Assembly: GCF_011758745.1 (NCBI RefSeq)
Contig: NZ_JAANOV010000001.1
Span: forward strand, 3,658,001 to 3,722,000
Reading direction: 5' to 3'
Length of the DNA: 64,000 nt
Source of the DNA: Amycolatopsis granulosa
Lineage (GTDB): Bacteria > Actinomycetota > Actinomycetes > Mycobacteriales > Pseudonocardiaceae
Positions within the stretch are counted from its first letter, which is position 1. Each line of letters begins with the position of its first letter. Below are positions 7,463 to 17,073 of this stretch, in pieces. The notes beneath the pieces were generated by a model, which saw nothing but the letters and a program-made list of their open reading frames with translations, had not been told where the DNA came from and ran no database searches. The position numbers were made by a program, and so were the translations under genes.

Positions 7463-9292
7463 TCAGCGCAGGCCGACCGCCGTCATCGCGAAGTGCACCT
7501 CGGCCGCGGTCTGCCGGATCGTTTCGGCGATCACCAGCGAGCCGTGCCCGGCGTCGTAGCGGTAGAACTCGTACGGCACGTCGCGCTGGGCCAGCCGCTC
7601 CAGGTAGTTCTCGATCTGCCGGATCGGGCAGCGCGGGTCGTTGTCACCGGCCAGGACCAGCACCGGTGCCTTGACCGCGTCGACGTAGGTGATCGGCGAG
7701 CACTCCCGGTACACCGCCGGGACGTCCTCCGGGGAGCCGCCGAACAGTGCCCGGTCGAACTGGCGCAGCTGCTCCATCTCGTCCTCGTACGCGGCGACGT
7801 AGTCGGCCACCGGTACGCTCGCCACCCCGGCCGCCCACCGGTCCGGCTGGGTGCCCAGGGCGAGCAGCGTCAGGTAACCGCCCCAGGACGCCCCGGCGAC
7901 CACCGTCCGCGCCGGGTCGCTCAGGCCGCTCGCGACGGCCCAGTCGTAGACCGCGGCGACGTCCTCCAGCTCGGTCAGGCCCGGCCGGCCCTCGATCGCG
8001 TCGCGCCAGGCCGAGCCGTAGCCGGTGGAGCCGCGGTAGTTGACCTCGACGACGGCGAACCCGGCGTCCAGCCACACCGCCCGGTAGGCGGAGAAGCGGT
8101 CCTCGTCCGCCGCGTGCGGGCCGCCGTGCAGCGTGAACACCGTGGGCAGCGCCCCCTCCGGCGCGCCAACCGGGCGGGCGACCAGCGCGTGCACGCGGCC
8201 ACCGGCGCCCTCGACGAACGCGTCCGTGACCGGTGCCGACCCGGGTGCCGGGTCACCGGGCGGGGTGAGCAGCACCGTGTCGGTGCCACCGGCCGCGCGG
8301 GCGCGGACCACGCCGGGCTCGGCGGCGCTGGACCAGGAGTACTCGATCGTGCCGTCCGGCCGCACCCCGGCGCCGCCGATGCGGCCCGGCGGAGTCTCCA
8401 CAACGGACAGTGCACGGGTGGCCAGGTCGTAGGAGTACAGCGCGCTGCGGGCCTCGTGGAAGTGCACGACGAGCAGCGCGTCGGCCCCCGGGTACCAGGT
8501 GGCGGCCACCTCGCCGGGCAGGCCGAGGTCCAGCTCCTCCTCGGTGTCCGTGCCGACGTCCCAGATCAGCAGCTCCTCGCGGCCGCGCCGTTCGTGCAGC
8601 ACCAGCAGCCGCTGGTCACCGGCGATCGGGGAGAACTCCAGCGGCGTCAGGCCCTTGCCCTCGCCGTCCCACTTCTCCGCGACGGCGGTGAAGCCGGTGG
8701 TGCTGACGACCCGGACCGCGGGGTGGCGGGAGTCACCGTGTTCGGCGTGCGAGATCGCGAGCAGCGACTCGTCGCGGGACAGCGCCGCGACACCGGCGTC
8801 CTGGTCGCTCGAGTAGAAGCGGGTGGTCTCGCCGTCGCGGGTGGCGAACAGCTCGCTGCCGTCGTCGGTGGAGACGCCGGCGGCGATGACGCGGTGACCG
8901 ATCTCCAGCCCGGCCGGATAGCCGGCGTGGACGCCGGGCAGGGCCGCCTCCGCGGGGCCGCCGTCGAACGGCTGGCGCCGCCAGACGCCGAACTCGTCGC
9001 CGTCGGTGTCGTCGAACCACCAGATGGCCGAGCCGTCGGGCGCGGGCGTGGCGTGCAGGGTGCCGTTGGGGCGGTCGGTGACCTGGCGGTGCTCGCCGGT
9101 GCCGCGGTCCCAGGCGTAGACCTCCCAGACGCCGCTGGCGTTGGAGACGTAGATGTTCTTCTCCGGCGCGTCGAGGGCCCAGTCCGGCACCGACACGCGC
9201 GGTGCGTGGAACCGGGCGCGCCAGCGGGCCTCGGCCTCGGGGTCGTCGAAGAGGCGGTCGGGGATGGTCGCGGGCGGGTGCTGGGTAGTCAC
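7463..9292 (-). CDS. S9 family peptidase (prolyl oligopeptidase type)
   Basis: 609-residue cytoplasmic serine peptidase with an N-terminal beta-propeller (residues 1-350, with repeated blades such as [20 protein letters not shown]) and a C-terminal alpha/beta hydrolase domain. [16 protein letters not shown] holds the nucleophile Ser, [11 protein letters not shown] the Asp and YDAGHGSL the His. The family cleaves short peptides, acyl-aminoacyl peptides or dipeptides; the exact activity cannot be assigned. No signal peptide. It is divergent from the methyltransferase gene across only 32 bp. Confidence 0.85.
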   Translation of the reverse strand: MTTQHPPATIPDRLFDDPEAEARWRARFHAPRVSVPDWALDAPEKNIYVSNASGVWEVYAWDRGTGEHRQVTDRPNGTLHATPAPDGSAIWWFDDTDGDEFGVWRRQPFDGGPAEAALPGVHAGYPAGLEIGHRVIAAGVSTDDGSELFATRDGETTRFYSSDQDAGVAALSRDESLLAISHAEHGDSRHPAVRVVSTTGFTAVAEKWDGEGKGLTPLEFSPIAGDQRLLVLHERRGREELLIWDVGTDTEEELDLGLPGEVAATWYPGADALLVVHFHEARSALYSYDLATRALSVVETPPGRIGGAGVRPDGTIEYSWSSAAEPGVVRARAAGGTDTVLLTPPGDPAPGSAPVTDAFVEGAGGRVHALVARPVGAPEGALPTVFTLHGGPHAADEDRFSAYRAVWLDAGFAVVEVNYRGSTGYGSAWRDAIEGRPGLTELEDVAAVYDWAVASGLSDPARTVVAGASWGGYLTLLALGTQPDRWAAGVASVPVADYVAAYEDEMEQLRQFDRALFGGSPEDVPAVYRECSPITYVDAVKAPVLVLAGDNDPRCPIRQIENYLERLAQRDVPYEFYRYDAGHGSLVIAETIRQTAAEVHFAMTAVGLR

Positions 9293-9324
9293 CCCTCGAT
9301 CCTGCCAGCAACTGCCCGTACCGT

Positions 9325-10077
9325 GTGCGTGTGCTGGAGGGATACGCGCCCGGGGTCGAGCGGGACGCGCTGTCGATCATGGCGTCACGCACCGCAGCCG
9401 ACCGTGCGGAGTACGTGTTGCGGGTGCTGCGGCCGGGCATGCGCGTGCTCGACGTCGGGTGCGGCCCGGGCACGATCACCGCGGGCCTCGCCACGGTCGC
9501 CGGGCGGGGTTGCGTGGTCGGTGTGGACCGGGAGCCGCGTCAGTTCCCGAAATCGTCCACAGTGGAGTTCGTCGCCGGTGACGTGTACGCGCTGCCGGTG
9601 GCGGACGAGAGCGTGGACCTGGTGTTCGCGCACGCGCTGGTCGAGCACCTGGCGCGGCCGGCCCACGCGCTGGCGGAGATGCGTCGTGCGCTGCGGCCCG
9701 GAGGGGTTCTGGCCCTGTCTACTTCGGACTGGTCGCGGGCGCGGCTGCGGCCGGGGACGGCGAACGTCGCCGCCGCGCTGCGCGGGCACTACCTGTTGCG
9801 GCGGCGGGCGGGCGGGGACCCGTTCGCGGGGAAGCACGTGGCGTCGTGGGTGTCGGCCGCCGGGTTCCGGGACGTGCGGACGCACGGCCGGTTCCGGTCG
9901 GACATGTCGTACCGGGCGCTGGCCCGGTACGTGGAGGCGCGGCTGGACGCCGCGCTGAGCGCTTCGCCGGTGGACCGGGACCAGCTGGCTTCGGCGGCCC
10001 GGTCGGCGTGGGCCTGGTCGCACGGCGGCGACGGCGAGTTCGCGCAGTACTGGGTAGAACTCCTGGCAGTGAAGTAA
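9325..10077 (+). CDS. SAM-dependent methyltransferase (class I)
   Basis: 250-residue Rossmann-fold methyltransferase. [16 protein letters not shown] is motif I (SAM-binding Gly loop), VVGVDRE motif [22 protein letters not shown] motif III/IV, and [14 protein letters not shown] the post-IV strand. It belongs to the UbiE/Methyltransf_11 class; the methyl acceptor is unknown. The GTG at 9325 is followed by a second in-frame GTG at 9331, so the start is uncertain by two codons. Confidence 0.8.
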   Translation: MRVLEGYAPGVERDALSIMASRTAADRAEYVLRVLRPGMRVLDVGCGPGTITAGLATVAGRGCVVGVDREPRQFPKSSTVEFVAGDVYALPVADESVDLVFAHALVEHLARPAHALAEMRRALRPGGVLALSTSDWSRARLRPGTANVAAALRGHYLLRRRAGGDPFAGKHVASWVSAAGFRDVRTHGRFRSDMSYRALARYVEARLDAALSASPVDRDQLASAARSAWAWSHGGDGEFAQYWVELLAVK

Positions 10078-10228
10078 CCCGCTCCCCCGCCACCCGCGGC
10101 AATTCGGCGCGGACGTCGCCCCGCGCCACGCGCGGCGGCCATCCGTCCCGGTAATCCGGCGCGGATGTCGCTCTGCGACACGCGCCACACGCGGCACCCA
10201 GTCACCCCGCGCGGTACTCGCGGGGGGT

Positions 10229-10275
10229 CCAGGGGGCTTGCCCCCTGGCGGGGGTCTGGGGGTTCGACCCCCAGA
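10229..10275. repeat. Twin GC-rich palindromes in an intergenic repeat
   Basis: Two consecutive small hairpins: CCAGGGGG-CTTG-CCCCCTGG (10229-10248) and TCTGGGGG-TTCGA-CCCCCAGA (10255-10275). They lie in the 260-bp non-coding stretch between the methyltransferase and tRNA-Pro. The layout resembles dispersed intergenic palindromic units of high-GC actinomycetes. The rest of 10078-10228 is GC-rich with no convincing gene. Confidence 0.6.
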
Positions 10276-10289
10276 GGACACAACGCGGA

Positions 10290-10324
10290 ATCCCCCTGTC
10301 CGCGCTTTCCGCGGACAGGGGGAT
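10290..10324 (-). terminator. Hairpin downstream of tRNA-Pro
   Basis: A perfect 15-bp inverted repeat (ATCCCCCTGTCCGCG / CGCGGACAGGGGGAT) has a 5-nt loop and sits 15 nt beyond the tRNA 3' end. It lacks a U-run, so it could be a transcription end or a processing/stability structure. Confidence 0.55.
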
Positions 10325-10338
10325 CCCTGGATAACGCG

Positions 10339-10412
10339 TCGGGGTGGCGGGATTTGAACCCACGACCTCCTCGACCCGAACGAGGCACGCTACCAAGCTG
10401 CGCCACACCCCG
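10339..10412 (-). tRNA. tRNA-Pro (anticodon CGG)
   Basis: A 74-nt cloverleaf on the minus strand. Acceptor arms CGGGGTG / CACCCCG, the D-arm GCGCAGCTTGGTAGCGT region, anticodon stem CCTCG / CGAGG enclosing TTCGGGT (anticodon CGG, reading CCG), and T-arm GTGGGTTCAAATCCCGC are all present. The discriminator base is A. The 3' CCA is not encoded. Confidence 0.95.
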
Positions 10413-10441
10413 ATGTACTGCTCAGCGGGTCGAGGAAGAGT

Positions 10442-11413
10442 TTAGCGGACGTCGCTGCGCGCTCTGCGGGGGGTGGCCTTGGTGGTGCCCGGGCTTGTCC
10501 GGCCGCGTTCGACCAGCGTCAACAGGGTGGCTTCGGGTGGGCAGGCGAAGCGGGCGGGGGCGTAGGGGGAGGTGCCCAGGCCGGCTGAGACGTGCAGCCA
10601 CATGTGGGCGCCCCAGCGGGAGGCACCGCGGGCGCGGGAGCGGTCGAGTTCGCAGTTGGTCACGAGGGCGCCGATGCCGGGGATGCGCAGTTGTCCGCCG
10701 TGGGTGTGGCCGGCGAGCACGAGGTCGTAACCGTCGGCGGCGAACGGGTCGAGGATGCGCGGCTCGGGTGAGTGGGTGACGCCGAGGCGGAGGGTGGCGG
10801 CGTCGGCGGGGCCTGCGATCTCGCGGTAGCGGTCGCGGTGCAGGTGGGGGTCGTCGAGGCCGGCGGCGAACACGGTCTGCCCGGCGACGGTGAGGGTGCG
10901 CCGGACGTGGGTGAGGTCGTGCCAGCCGTGTTCGAGGAACGCCGCGCGCAGGTCGCGCCAGGGGAGTTTGGTGCCGTGGATGCGCTTCTTCTTGCCGCGC
11001 GGCATGAGGTAGCGGGCCGGGTTCTTCGGTTTGGGCGCGTAGTAATCGTTGCTGCCGAACACGAACAGGCCCGGCCGCTCGAGCAGCGGGCCGAGCGCGC
11101 GAAGGACGGCGGGCACGGCTTTGGGGTGGGCGAGGTTGTCGCCGGTGTTGACGACGAGGTCGGGGTCGAGCCGGTCGAGCGCGGCGACCCAGCGTTGCTT
11201 GGCGTGCTGGCCGGGCAGCATGTGCAGGTCGGAGACGTGCAGGACCCGCATGGATTGCGCGCCGGGGGCCAGGACGGGCAGTTCGGCCGTGCGGAGCACG
11301 AAGTGCCGCCGTTCGATGCCGGAGGCGTACCCGATCGCGGCGGCGCCGAGCGCGACCGTCCCGGCGGCGAGGCGTTTGGCTGTCAGCTGGTGACTGTCAC
11401 GGACCGTGCTCAC
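10442..11413 (-). CDS. Membrane-anchored metallophosphoesterase (Rv3683-like)
   Basis: 323-residue calcineurin-like phosphoesterase with an N-terminal hydrophobic helix (about residues 13-32). Metal ligands are visible in order: HVSDLHM (D-x-H), VNTGDN (GDN), FGSNDYY (GNHD variant, with S in place of H), GVTHSPEP and GHTHGGQL. It resembles UDP-diacylglucosamine/phosphodiesterase-like YkuE proteins; the substrate is unknown. In mycobacteria the homologue is next to ponA2, as here. The GTG start at 11413 has TATCCT 7 nt upstream, pointing to leaderless translation. Confidence 0.85.
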   Translation of the reverse strand: MSTVRDSHQLTAKRLAAGTVALGAAAIGYASGIERRHFVLRTAELPVLAPGAQSMRVLHVSDLHMLPGQHAKQRWVAALDRLDPDLVVNTGDNLAHPKAVPAVLRALGPLLERPGLFVFGSNDYYAPKPKNPARYLMPRGKKKRIHGTKLPWRDLRAAFLEHGWHDLTHVRRTLTVAGQTVFAAGLDDPHLHRDRYREIAGPADAATLRLGVTHSPEPRILDPFAADGYDLVLAGHTHGGQLRIPGIGALVTNCELDRSRARGASRWGAHMWLHVSAGLGTSPYAPARFACPPEATLLTLVERGRTSPGTTKATPRRARSDVR

Positions 11414-11498
11414 GTGGCCCAGGATACGGGTCGGCGGGCCGGGAACGACGGGCGTCGCGCACCGGCCGGACCGCGGGTGCGCGGTCCGGCCGGTGGGG

Positions 11499-13661
11499 TC
11501 AGCGAACCCGCTCGTACCGGGAATCCGACGGCGGGAGCGGCAGGATCGGATCGTTGGGCGTGAGGATCTTGCTCATCGCGCCGAACCAGGTCCGGGCCGG
11601 CGTCTTGCCACCGAACATGTTGCCGTTCTCGCAGGTGTAGACGTTGCCGGGACCTCCGTCGCAGAGACCGCCGCTGCCGCCTTCCGGCCGGAACACCATG
11701 GCGGCACCGGCGAGCTGCGGGGTGCCGCCGACGAACGCCGCGGAGCCGTTGGCCTGCGTCGTCCCGGTCTTGCCGATCATCGGCCGGTTCCAGCCGACCT
11801 GGGCGGCCGCGGCGGCGGAGGTGCCGCCGGGCTGGTCGTCCTTGCTCATGCCGATCGCCAGCGTGTTCGCGGCGGCCTCGTCCATCACCTGCTCGCACGG
11901 CTGCTCGCTGATCGGGATGGGCTTGCCCGTGCGGTCCTGGACCTGGCCGATCGGGGTGGGCGGGCACCACGTGCCACCGCTGAGGATCGTGGCGGCGACG
12001 TTGGCCATTTCCAGGTTGCTCGTCGCGGACACACCGAGGGTGAACGCGCCCTGCCCCGGCGACTTGTCGGTCGGTCCGAAGTAGGCGGTTTGCGTCTTGT
12101 TCTCGCCCGGGTTCTTCGAGTCCGGCTTGACCTCGCCGCCGCCGATGTTGCGCGACATGGTCTCGCGCAGGCCGAGCTTGCTCGCCATGTCCACGACCGG
12201 CCCCATCCCGGTTCGTTCCTCCAGGATGACGAACGCGGTGTTGGGCGAGGTCGCGAGCGCCGTCTGCAGCGGCATCCCGGCGTTCGCACCGCCGTAGTCA
12301 CCGGCGTTGCTCAGGCAGTACGCATAGGTGCCCTGCGCCACCAGCGGACATCGCTGGCGGTTGCCACCGGTGAACACGTTCGACACGTAGAAGTCCGGCA
12401 CCGGAAGGGTGTCGTAGATGCCCATCACGTGGTTCTGGAGCGCCGCCGCCGAGGTGAAGATCTTGTAGCTCGACCCGGCGCCGCCGGTGTTGTACACGCC
12501 GGAGGGCAGCGCGTACGTGGTCTGTCCCGCGCTGGCGTCGGTGCCGTAGTCGCGGTTCGCGGCGAGCGCGACCACCTCGTGCCGGTTCTTGCCGGGCCGC
12601 ACCAGGGACAGCGTGTTCGCCACGTTCTTCTGCGTCTTGCTGACCTGGGTCTGCGCGGACATCTTCGCCTCGTGGTTGGCGCGCTGGTCCATCGTGGTGC
12701 GGATGGTGTAGCCGCCGGTGTAGAGGTCGTCCTTGCTCATCCCGTGGGAGAGCAGGTAGTCCTGGACGTACTGGCAGAAGAACCCGTTCTCCGGCCCGGC
12801 GCCGATGCAGTTCGCGGCGGGTTTGGACGGTCCGCCGGGCACCACGCCCAGCGGCTCGGTCTTCATCCGGTCGGCGTCGGCCTTGGACAGTTTCAGGTTG
12901 TCCACCATGCGGTCCAGCACCAGGTTGCGGCGCTCGGTGGCGCGCTCCGGGTGGCTCCACGGGTCGAACGCCGGCGGGTTGTTGACCATGCCCGCGAGCA
13001 GTGCGGCCTGCGTGACCGTCAGCTTGTCCGCCGTGGTGTTGAAGTACGCCTGCGCGGCCGCGCCGACGCCGTAGATCTTGCGCGAGAACTCGACCACGTT
13101 GAGGTAGCTGGTGAGGAGCTGGTCCTTGGTCATCGTGTTCTCGAGCTGGATCGCGATCCGCGCTTCCTTCAGCTTGCGGGCGATCGACTGCTCCTGGGCC
13201 TTCTGCTGGCCCACCGGGTCGTCCCGGTAGATCACGTTGATCATGTAGTTCTTGACGTACTGCTGGGTGAGCGTGGACGCACCCTGGGTGTCCCCGCCGG
13301 CGGTGTTGCTCAGCGCGGCACGCAGCGTGCCCTTCCAGTCGACGCCGTGGTGCTCGTAGAACCGCCGGTCCTCCGTGGAGACCAGGGCCCATTTCATGGC
13401 CTCGTTGATCTGGTCGCTCGCCGTCGGGATGCGGTACTGGTCGTACAGCGTGGCGATCTGGTTCCCCGCCGAGTCGGTGATCGTGGTGACCAGCGGCGGC
13501 GGCACGTTGGCGAGTTCGGCGGACATGCTGTCGACCGTCTCGCTCGCCCTGTTGGAGGCCACACCCGCGGCGCCGACCACGGGGAACAGCACCCCGGCGA
13601 CGAGGATTCCGGCGAGCAGGCACAGGCCGAGGAGTTTGAACAGACCATCCGTCTTGCGCAC
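11499..13661 (-). CDS. ponA2: Class A penicillin-binding protein, PonA2-type
   Basis: Bifunctional peptidoglycan synthase of about 720 residues. An N-terminal transmembrane helix (FKLLGLCLLAGILVAGVLFP) is followed by a GT51 transglycosylase (STEDRRFYEHHGVDWKGTL and GASTLTQQYVKN) and a transpeptidase domain with SSYK, SPN and KTGTT motifs. The usual mycobacterial C-terminal PASTA domain is absent; the protein ends soon after the transpeptidase with a short Cys-containing tail. The GTG at 13661 (VRKTDGLFKLL) is favoured over the longer frame from 13712 because TACGCT lies 6 nt upstream, a leaderless layout. It is divergent from the WhiB gene, as in mycobacteria. Confidence 0.9.
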   Translation of the reverse strand: MRKTDGLFKLLGLCLLAGILVAGVLFPVVGAAGVASNRASETVDSMSAELANVPPPLVTTITDSAGNQIATLYDQYRIPTASDQINEAMKWALVSTEDRRFYEHHGVDWKGTLRAALSNTAGGDTQGASTLTQQYVKNYMINVIYRDDPVGQQKAQEQSIARKLKEARIAIQLENTMTKDQLLTSYLNVVEFSRKIYGVGAAAQAYFNTTADKLTVTQAALLAGMVNNPPAFDPWSHPERATERRNLVLDRMVDNLKLSKADADRMKTEPLGVVPGGPSKPAANCIGAGPENGFFCQYVQDYLLSHGMSKDDLYTGGYTIRTTMDQRANHEAKMSAQTQVSKTQKNVANTLSLVRPGKNRHEVVALAANRDYGTDASAGQTTYALPSGVYNTGGAGSSYKIFTSAAALQNHVMGIYDTLPVPDFYVSNVFTGGNRQRCPLVAQGTYAYCLSNAGDYGGANAGMPLQTALATSPNTAFVILEERTGMGPVVDMASKLGLRETMSRNIGGGEVKPDSKNPGENKTQTAYFGPTDKSPGQGAFTLGVSATSNLEMANVAATILSGGTWCPPTPIGQVQDRTGKPIPISEQPCEQVMDEAAANTLAIGMSKDDQPGGTSAAAAAQVGWNRPMIGKTGTTQANGSAAFVGGTPQLAGAAMVFRPEGGSGGLCDGGPGNVYTCENGNMFGGKTPARTWFGAMSKILTPNDPILPLPPSDSRYERVR

Positions 13662-13793
13662 GTGGCCAGCGTAGTGGGAAGTGATGTTCGGCCGCCGCGC
13701 CGCGTGAGCCAAATACCACGGGAACGCCGGAACCGCGAGGTGTTCCGGTAACGAATTTCTTTCGGGCCCTTGGCGATCGGAACCGTCGGCCTC

Positions 13794-13799
13794 TACAGT
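13794..13799 (+). promoter_or_regulatory. Probable -10 element of the whiB gene
   Basis: TACAGT at 13794 with TTGGCG 18 nt upstream (13770-13775) in the divergent whiB-ponA2 intergenic region. Confidence 0.35.
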
Positions 13800-13840
13800 C
13801 CGTCAACGTCTCACGTACGGCGGAGCCGGGGAGGCTCCGG

Positions 13841-14164
13841 GTGAGCAGGCACATCACGAGGGGAGCTTGGGGGATGGAACCCACACCACAGAGCTGGCGC
13901 ATCCGCGCCCTCTGCCGGGACGCGGATCCGGATGAGCTGTTCGTGCGGGGAGCGGACCAGAACCGGGCGAAGCTGGTGTGCATGGGGTGTCCGGTGCGCA
14001 CGGAGTGCCTGGCCGAGGCGCTGGACAACCGCATCAGCTTCGGGATCTGGGGCGGGATGACCGAGCGGGAACGCCGGGCCCTGCTGCGCCGCAGGCCGGA
14101 CGTCGAGTCCTGGTTCCAGCTGCTGGACTCGGCGCGCAAGGACTTCGCCGAAGCGGCCTCCTGA
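13841..14164 (+). CDS. whiB4: WhiB-family [4Fe-4S] regulator (WhiB4-like)
   Basis: 107-residue WhiB-like transcription factor. Four cluster cysteines are in family spacing: C25, C47, C50 and C56 (ALC...CMGC...C). GIWGGMTERERR is the diagnostic turn and the basic RALLRRRPD the DNA-contacting tail. The assignment to WhiB4, a redox sensor of oxidative stress in mycobacteria, rests on its position between ponA2 and the ArsA-type ATPase pair. The start is either the GTG at 13841 or the ATG at 13874 (MEPTPQSW), which has GAGGGGAGC upstream; the ATG gives a 96-residue protein with all four Cys retained. Confidence 0.85.
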   Translation: MSRHITRGAWGMEPTPQSWRIRALCRDADPDELFVRGADQNRAKLVCMGCPVRTECLAEALDNRISFGIWGGMTERERRALLRRRPDVESWFQLLDSARKDFAEAAS

Positions 14165-14178
14165 GGCTCACGCCGGGT

Positions 14179-15294
14179 TCAGCCGGCCAACCGGTCGCCG
14201 ATCTCCCGGAGACCACCGAGGTCGTGCACGTCGCTGGGGAGCGCGGGCACCTCTACCAGGGGGACTCCGGGATGCGCGCGGGTGAAGCGCGCGAGCAGCC
14301 GCTTCTCGCGGTCGGCGAGCGTGACCCGGTCGGCGTGCAGCTGGAGAACCGCCGCGGCCAGCGGCGCGCTCGCCTCCAGCTTCTCGGCCGCGGACAGCGC
14401 CGCGGTGGCGGTCAGGTCGGCGAGCACCGGGTGGGTGCGGTTGGCGACCAGCCCGGCCAGCGGCATGTGCTCGCCGCCGAGGCGCTCCACGAAGTAGCTG
14501 GCCTCACGCAGCGCGTCCGGCTCCGGCGCGGCCACCACCAGGAACGACGTGCCCGCCGAGCGCAGCAGCTCGGAGGTCTTGCGCGCGCGTTCCCGGAACC
14601 CGCCGAACATGCTGTCGAAGGCCTGCATGAACGCGGACGCGTCGGCGAGCAGCTGTCCACCGATGATCGTGGACACCGCTTTGGCGAAGATCGTGAACCC
14701 GGTGCTGACCACCTTGCGGATGCCCCAGCCGCCGGCTTTCGCGGGGCCGGTCAGCAGCCGGATCATGCGCCCGTCCAGCGCGCTGGACAGGCGGTTCGGC
14801 GCGTCCAGGAAGTCCAGCGCGGACCGGCTCGGCGGGGTGTCCACGACGATCAGGTCCCACTCGTCGGTGGCCGCGAGCTGGCCCAGCTTCTCCATCGCCA
14901 TGTACTCCTGCGTCCCGGAGAACGAGGTGGAAATGGTCTGGTAGAAGGGGTTCGCGAGCAGCGCCTCGGCGCGTTCCGGCCCGGCGTGGGTGCGCACCAT
15001 GTCGTCGAAGGTGCGCCGCATGTCGAGCATCATCGCCCACAGCTCGCCCTTGGGCTCGAAGCCCGCGACGGACACCTGCCGCGGGTGGTTGCCCAGCTCC
15101 CGCAGCCCGAGCGCCTGGGCCAGCCGCCGCGCCGGGTCGATCGTCAGCACGACGGTCTGCCGCCCCCGCTCGGCCGCCCGCAGCGCGAGCGCCGCCGCGG
15201 TGGTGGTCTTGCCGACGCCGCCCGACCCGCAGCAGACGACGATCCGGGTCTTCGGGTCGTCGATCAGCACGTCGACGTCGAGCCGTTCGGTCAT
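14179..15294 (-). CDS. ArsA/GET3-type ATPase (Rv3680-like)
   Basis: 371-residue P-loop ATPase of the anion-transporter/ArsA family. Walker A is [15 protein letters not shown] near residue 22, switch I is in [15 protein letters not shown], and Walker B is [17 protein letters not shown]. The gene overlaps the preceding ATPase by one base (TGATG), so the two are translationally coupled and probably form a heteromeric complex. In mycobacteria the paired Rv3679/Rv3680 proteins are linked to envelope stress and small-molecule tolerance; the client here is unknown. The overlapping frame to 16278 is a shadow. Confidence 0.85.
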   Translation of the reverse strand: MTERLDVDVLIDDPKTRIVVCCGSGGVGKTTTAAALALRAAERGRQTVVLTIDPARRLAQALGLRELGNHPRQVSVAGFEPKGELWAMMLDMRRTFDDMVRTHAGPERAEALLANPFYQTISTSFSGTQEYMAMEKLGQLAATDEWDLIVVDTPPSRSALDFLDAPNRLSSALDGRMIRLLTGPAKAGGWGIRKVVSTGFTIFAKAVSTIIGGQLLADASAFMQAFDSMFGGFRERARKTSELLRSAGTSFLVVAAPEPDALREASYFVERLGGEHMPLAGLVANRTHPVLADLTATAALSAAEKLEASAPLAAAVLQLHADRVTLADREKRLLARFTRAHPGVPLVEVPALPSDVHDLGGLREIGDRLAG

Positions 15295-16298
15295 CAGCGC
15301 ACCCCCTGCTCGGTCAGCGACTCGGCGATGTCGTAGAGCGCGGCCAGGTCGATTCCGGTGGACTCCTCGGGCAGCTCCAGTGTCGGCAGGTCCGCCTCGG
15401 CGAGCTGCTCGCGCGCCCGCTGCTCGGCGGCGACCCGGATGGCGTGCTCGACGGTCTCCGCGACCAGCGCGTCCAGCGTGGCCTCGGGCAGTTCGAGCCC
15501 GGCCGCGGCCAGGCCGCTGCGCACGCGCGAGGCGTCGACACGGCCGTCGGCGGCGGGGGTCACCGACCGGGCCGGCAGCCGCGGCGGCCGCACCCGGTTG
15601 ACCAGCACCGCGCCCGGCCGCAGATCGGCGCCGTCGAGCTCGGCGACCGCCTCGACGGTCTCGCGCACCGGCATCTCCTCCAGGAGCGTGACCAGGTGGA
15701 TCACCGTCTCCTCGGAGTGCAGCAGCCGCACCACCCCTTCGGCCTGCCCGCGGATGGGGCCGGCCTTCGCCAGGTCGGTGAGGGCCTTGGTGACGTCGAG
15801 GAACTTGACCACGCGTCCGGTGGGTGGCGCGTCGACCACGACCGCGTCGTAGACATGCCTGCCGTCCGGTCCGGTGCGCCCGACGCATTCCTTGATCTTG
15901 CCGGTGAGCAGCACGTCCCGCAGGCCCGGCGCGAGCGTGGTGGCGAACTCGATCGCCCCCATCCGGCGCAGGGTCCGCCCGGCGAAGCCCAGGTTGTAGA
16001 ACATCTCGAAGTACTCGAGCAGCGCCGCTTCCACGTCGATGTGCAGGGCCCGCAGCTCGCCGCCGCCGGGGACCGACGCGATGCGCTGCTCGGCGTAGGG
16101 CAGCGGCTGGGTGTCGAAGAGCTGCGCGAACCCCTGCCTGCCCTCGACCTCGACCAGCAGCACCCGCCGCCCGTGGCTGGCGAGCGCGATCCCGAGTGCC
16201 GCGGCCATGGTGGTCTTGCCGGTGCCGCCCTTGCCGGTGACGAAGTGCAACCGGGCGCGGGCGAGCTCGTCGGTCCATCCGGCCAGGGGTGTGCTCAC
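15294..16298 (-). CDS. ArsA/GET3-type ATPase (Rv3679-like)
   Basis: 334-residue partner ATPase. [18 protein letters not shown] is a deviant Walker A with the extra signature Lys, and [18 protein letters not shown] is Walker B. The start is the GTG at 16298 ([12 protein letters not shown]); the frame's extension to 16619 overlaps the divergent DUF4177 gene and is not supported. It is the first gene of a two-gene minus-strand operon with the other ATPase. Confidence 0.85.
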   Translation of the reverse strand: MSTPLAGWTDELARARLHFVTGKGGTGKTTMAAALGIALASHGRRVLLVEVEGRQGFAQLFDTQPLPYAEQRIASVPGGGELRALHIDVEAALLEYFEMFYNLGFAGRTLRRMGAIEFATTLAPGLRDVLLTGKIKECVGRTGPDGRHVYDAVVVDAPPTGRVVKFLDVTKALTDLAKAGPIRGQAEGVVRLLHSEETVIHLVTLLEEMPVRETVEAVAELDGADLRPGAVLVNRVRPPRLPARSVTPAADGRVDASRVRSGLAAAGLELPEATLDALVAETVEHAIRVAAEQRAREQLAEADLPTLELPEESTGIDLAALYDIAESLTEQGVR

Positions 16299-16370
16299 AC
16301 GATCCAGCGTAAATGAGCGATCACGCCGCCGCCGCGAGGAGCACTTCCCACCACCACTAGATTGACCATC

Positions 16371-16532
16371 ATGAGCGCCACGAAGTGGGAGTACGCCACC
16401 GTTCCACTGCTGATCCACGCGACCAAGCAGATCCTCGACCAGTGGGGCGAGGACGGCTGGGAGCTGGTCACGGTGCTGCCCAACCCGAGCGGGGAGCAGC
16501 ACGTCGCCTACCTCAAGCGGGCCAAGGCATGA
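16371..16532 (+). CDS. DUF4177 small protein (Rv3678A-like)
   Basis: 53-residue protein starting MSATKWEYATVPLLIHA and containing QILDQWGEDGWELVTVLP, the hallmark of the DUF4177 family (a small antiparallel sheet, function unknown). It heads a tightly packed + strand run: its stop overlaps the next ATG as ATGA at 16529. It is conserved next to the ArsA-like ATPases and RidA in actinobacteria. Confidence 0.85.
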   Translation: MSATKWEYATVPLLIHATKQILDQWGEDGWELVTVLPNPSGEQHVAYLKRAKA

Positions 16533-16621
16533 GCGGGCGTGCGAGCGAATCATCGAGCACCGTGCTCGGCGCCGTGGTGACACTGCCGCGGCTCGCCGCG
16601 TCCGAGGAGGCGGCGGCATGA
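16529..16621 (+). CDS. Candidate 30-residue coupled micro-ORF
   Basis: ATG at 16529 overlaps the DUF4177 stop (ATGA), and its own stop overlaps the RidA start at 16618 (ATGA). The product would be 30 residues beginning MSGRASESSSTVLG and ending EEAAA, with no domain or membrane helix. It could be a real peptide or only a coupling device that carries ribosomes from DUF4177 to ridA. Confidence 0.4.
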   Translation: MSGRASESSSTVLGAVVTLPRLAASEEAAA

Positions 16622-17073
16622 GCTGGAGTGAGCGCCTGACCGAACTCGGGATCGAGCTGCCGGGCGTCGCCGCACCGCTGGCGGCCTACGTGCCGGCCGT
16701 GCGCACCGGATCGCAGGTCTACACCGCCGGGCAGCTGCCGTTCGTCCAGGGCGAGCTCGAAGCGACCGGCAAGGTCGGTGCCGAGGTCAGCCCGGAGGAG
16801 GCCAAGCGGCACGCCCGGACGGCGGTGCTGAACGCGCTGGCGGCCGTCGACGCACTGGTCGGTATCGACTCCGTCATCCGGATCGTGAAGGTCGTCGGGT
16901 TCGTCGCGTCCGCCGAGGGGTTCACCGGGCAGCCGGCCGTGGTCAACGGTGCGTCGGAGCTGCTCGGGGAGATTTTCGGCGAGCAGGGCCGGCACGCCCG
17001 CTCCGCGGTGGGGGTGTCCGAGTTGCCGCTGAGCGCGCCGGTTGAGATCGAATTGATCGCCGAGGTGCGGTGA
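16618..17073 (+). CDS. RidA/YjgF-YER057c family protein (Rv3678c-like)
   Basis: 151-residue member of the RidA superfamily (YjgF type 2-like, often misnamed endoribonuclease L-PSP). GSQVYTAGQLPFVQGEL and AVDALVGIDSVIRIVKV match the family core; the C-terminal PVEIELIAEV strand completes the trimer-forming fold. The archetype hydrolyses reactive enamine/imine intermediates from PLP enzymes. The conserved catalytic Arg near the C-terminus of classical RidA (CVA.L......VEI) is not clearly present, so activity is uncertain. It is coupled to neighbours on both sides (ATGA before, TGATG after). Confidence 0.8.
   Translation: MSWSERLTELGIELPGVAAPLAAYVPAVRTGSQVYTAGQLPFVQGELEATGKVGAEVSPEEAKRHARTAVLNALAAVDALVGIDSVIRIVKVVGFVASAEGFTGQPAVVNGASELLGEIFGEQGRHARSAVGVSELPLSAPVEIELIAEVR

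Noticed and set aside
7442-9958. Long + strand frame of 838 codons opposite the S9 peptidase
   Set aside because: The minus-strand peptidase has full catalytic motifs; this frame has only low-complexity Arg/Val/Asp content typical of high-GC antisense shadows.
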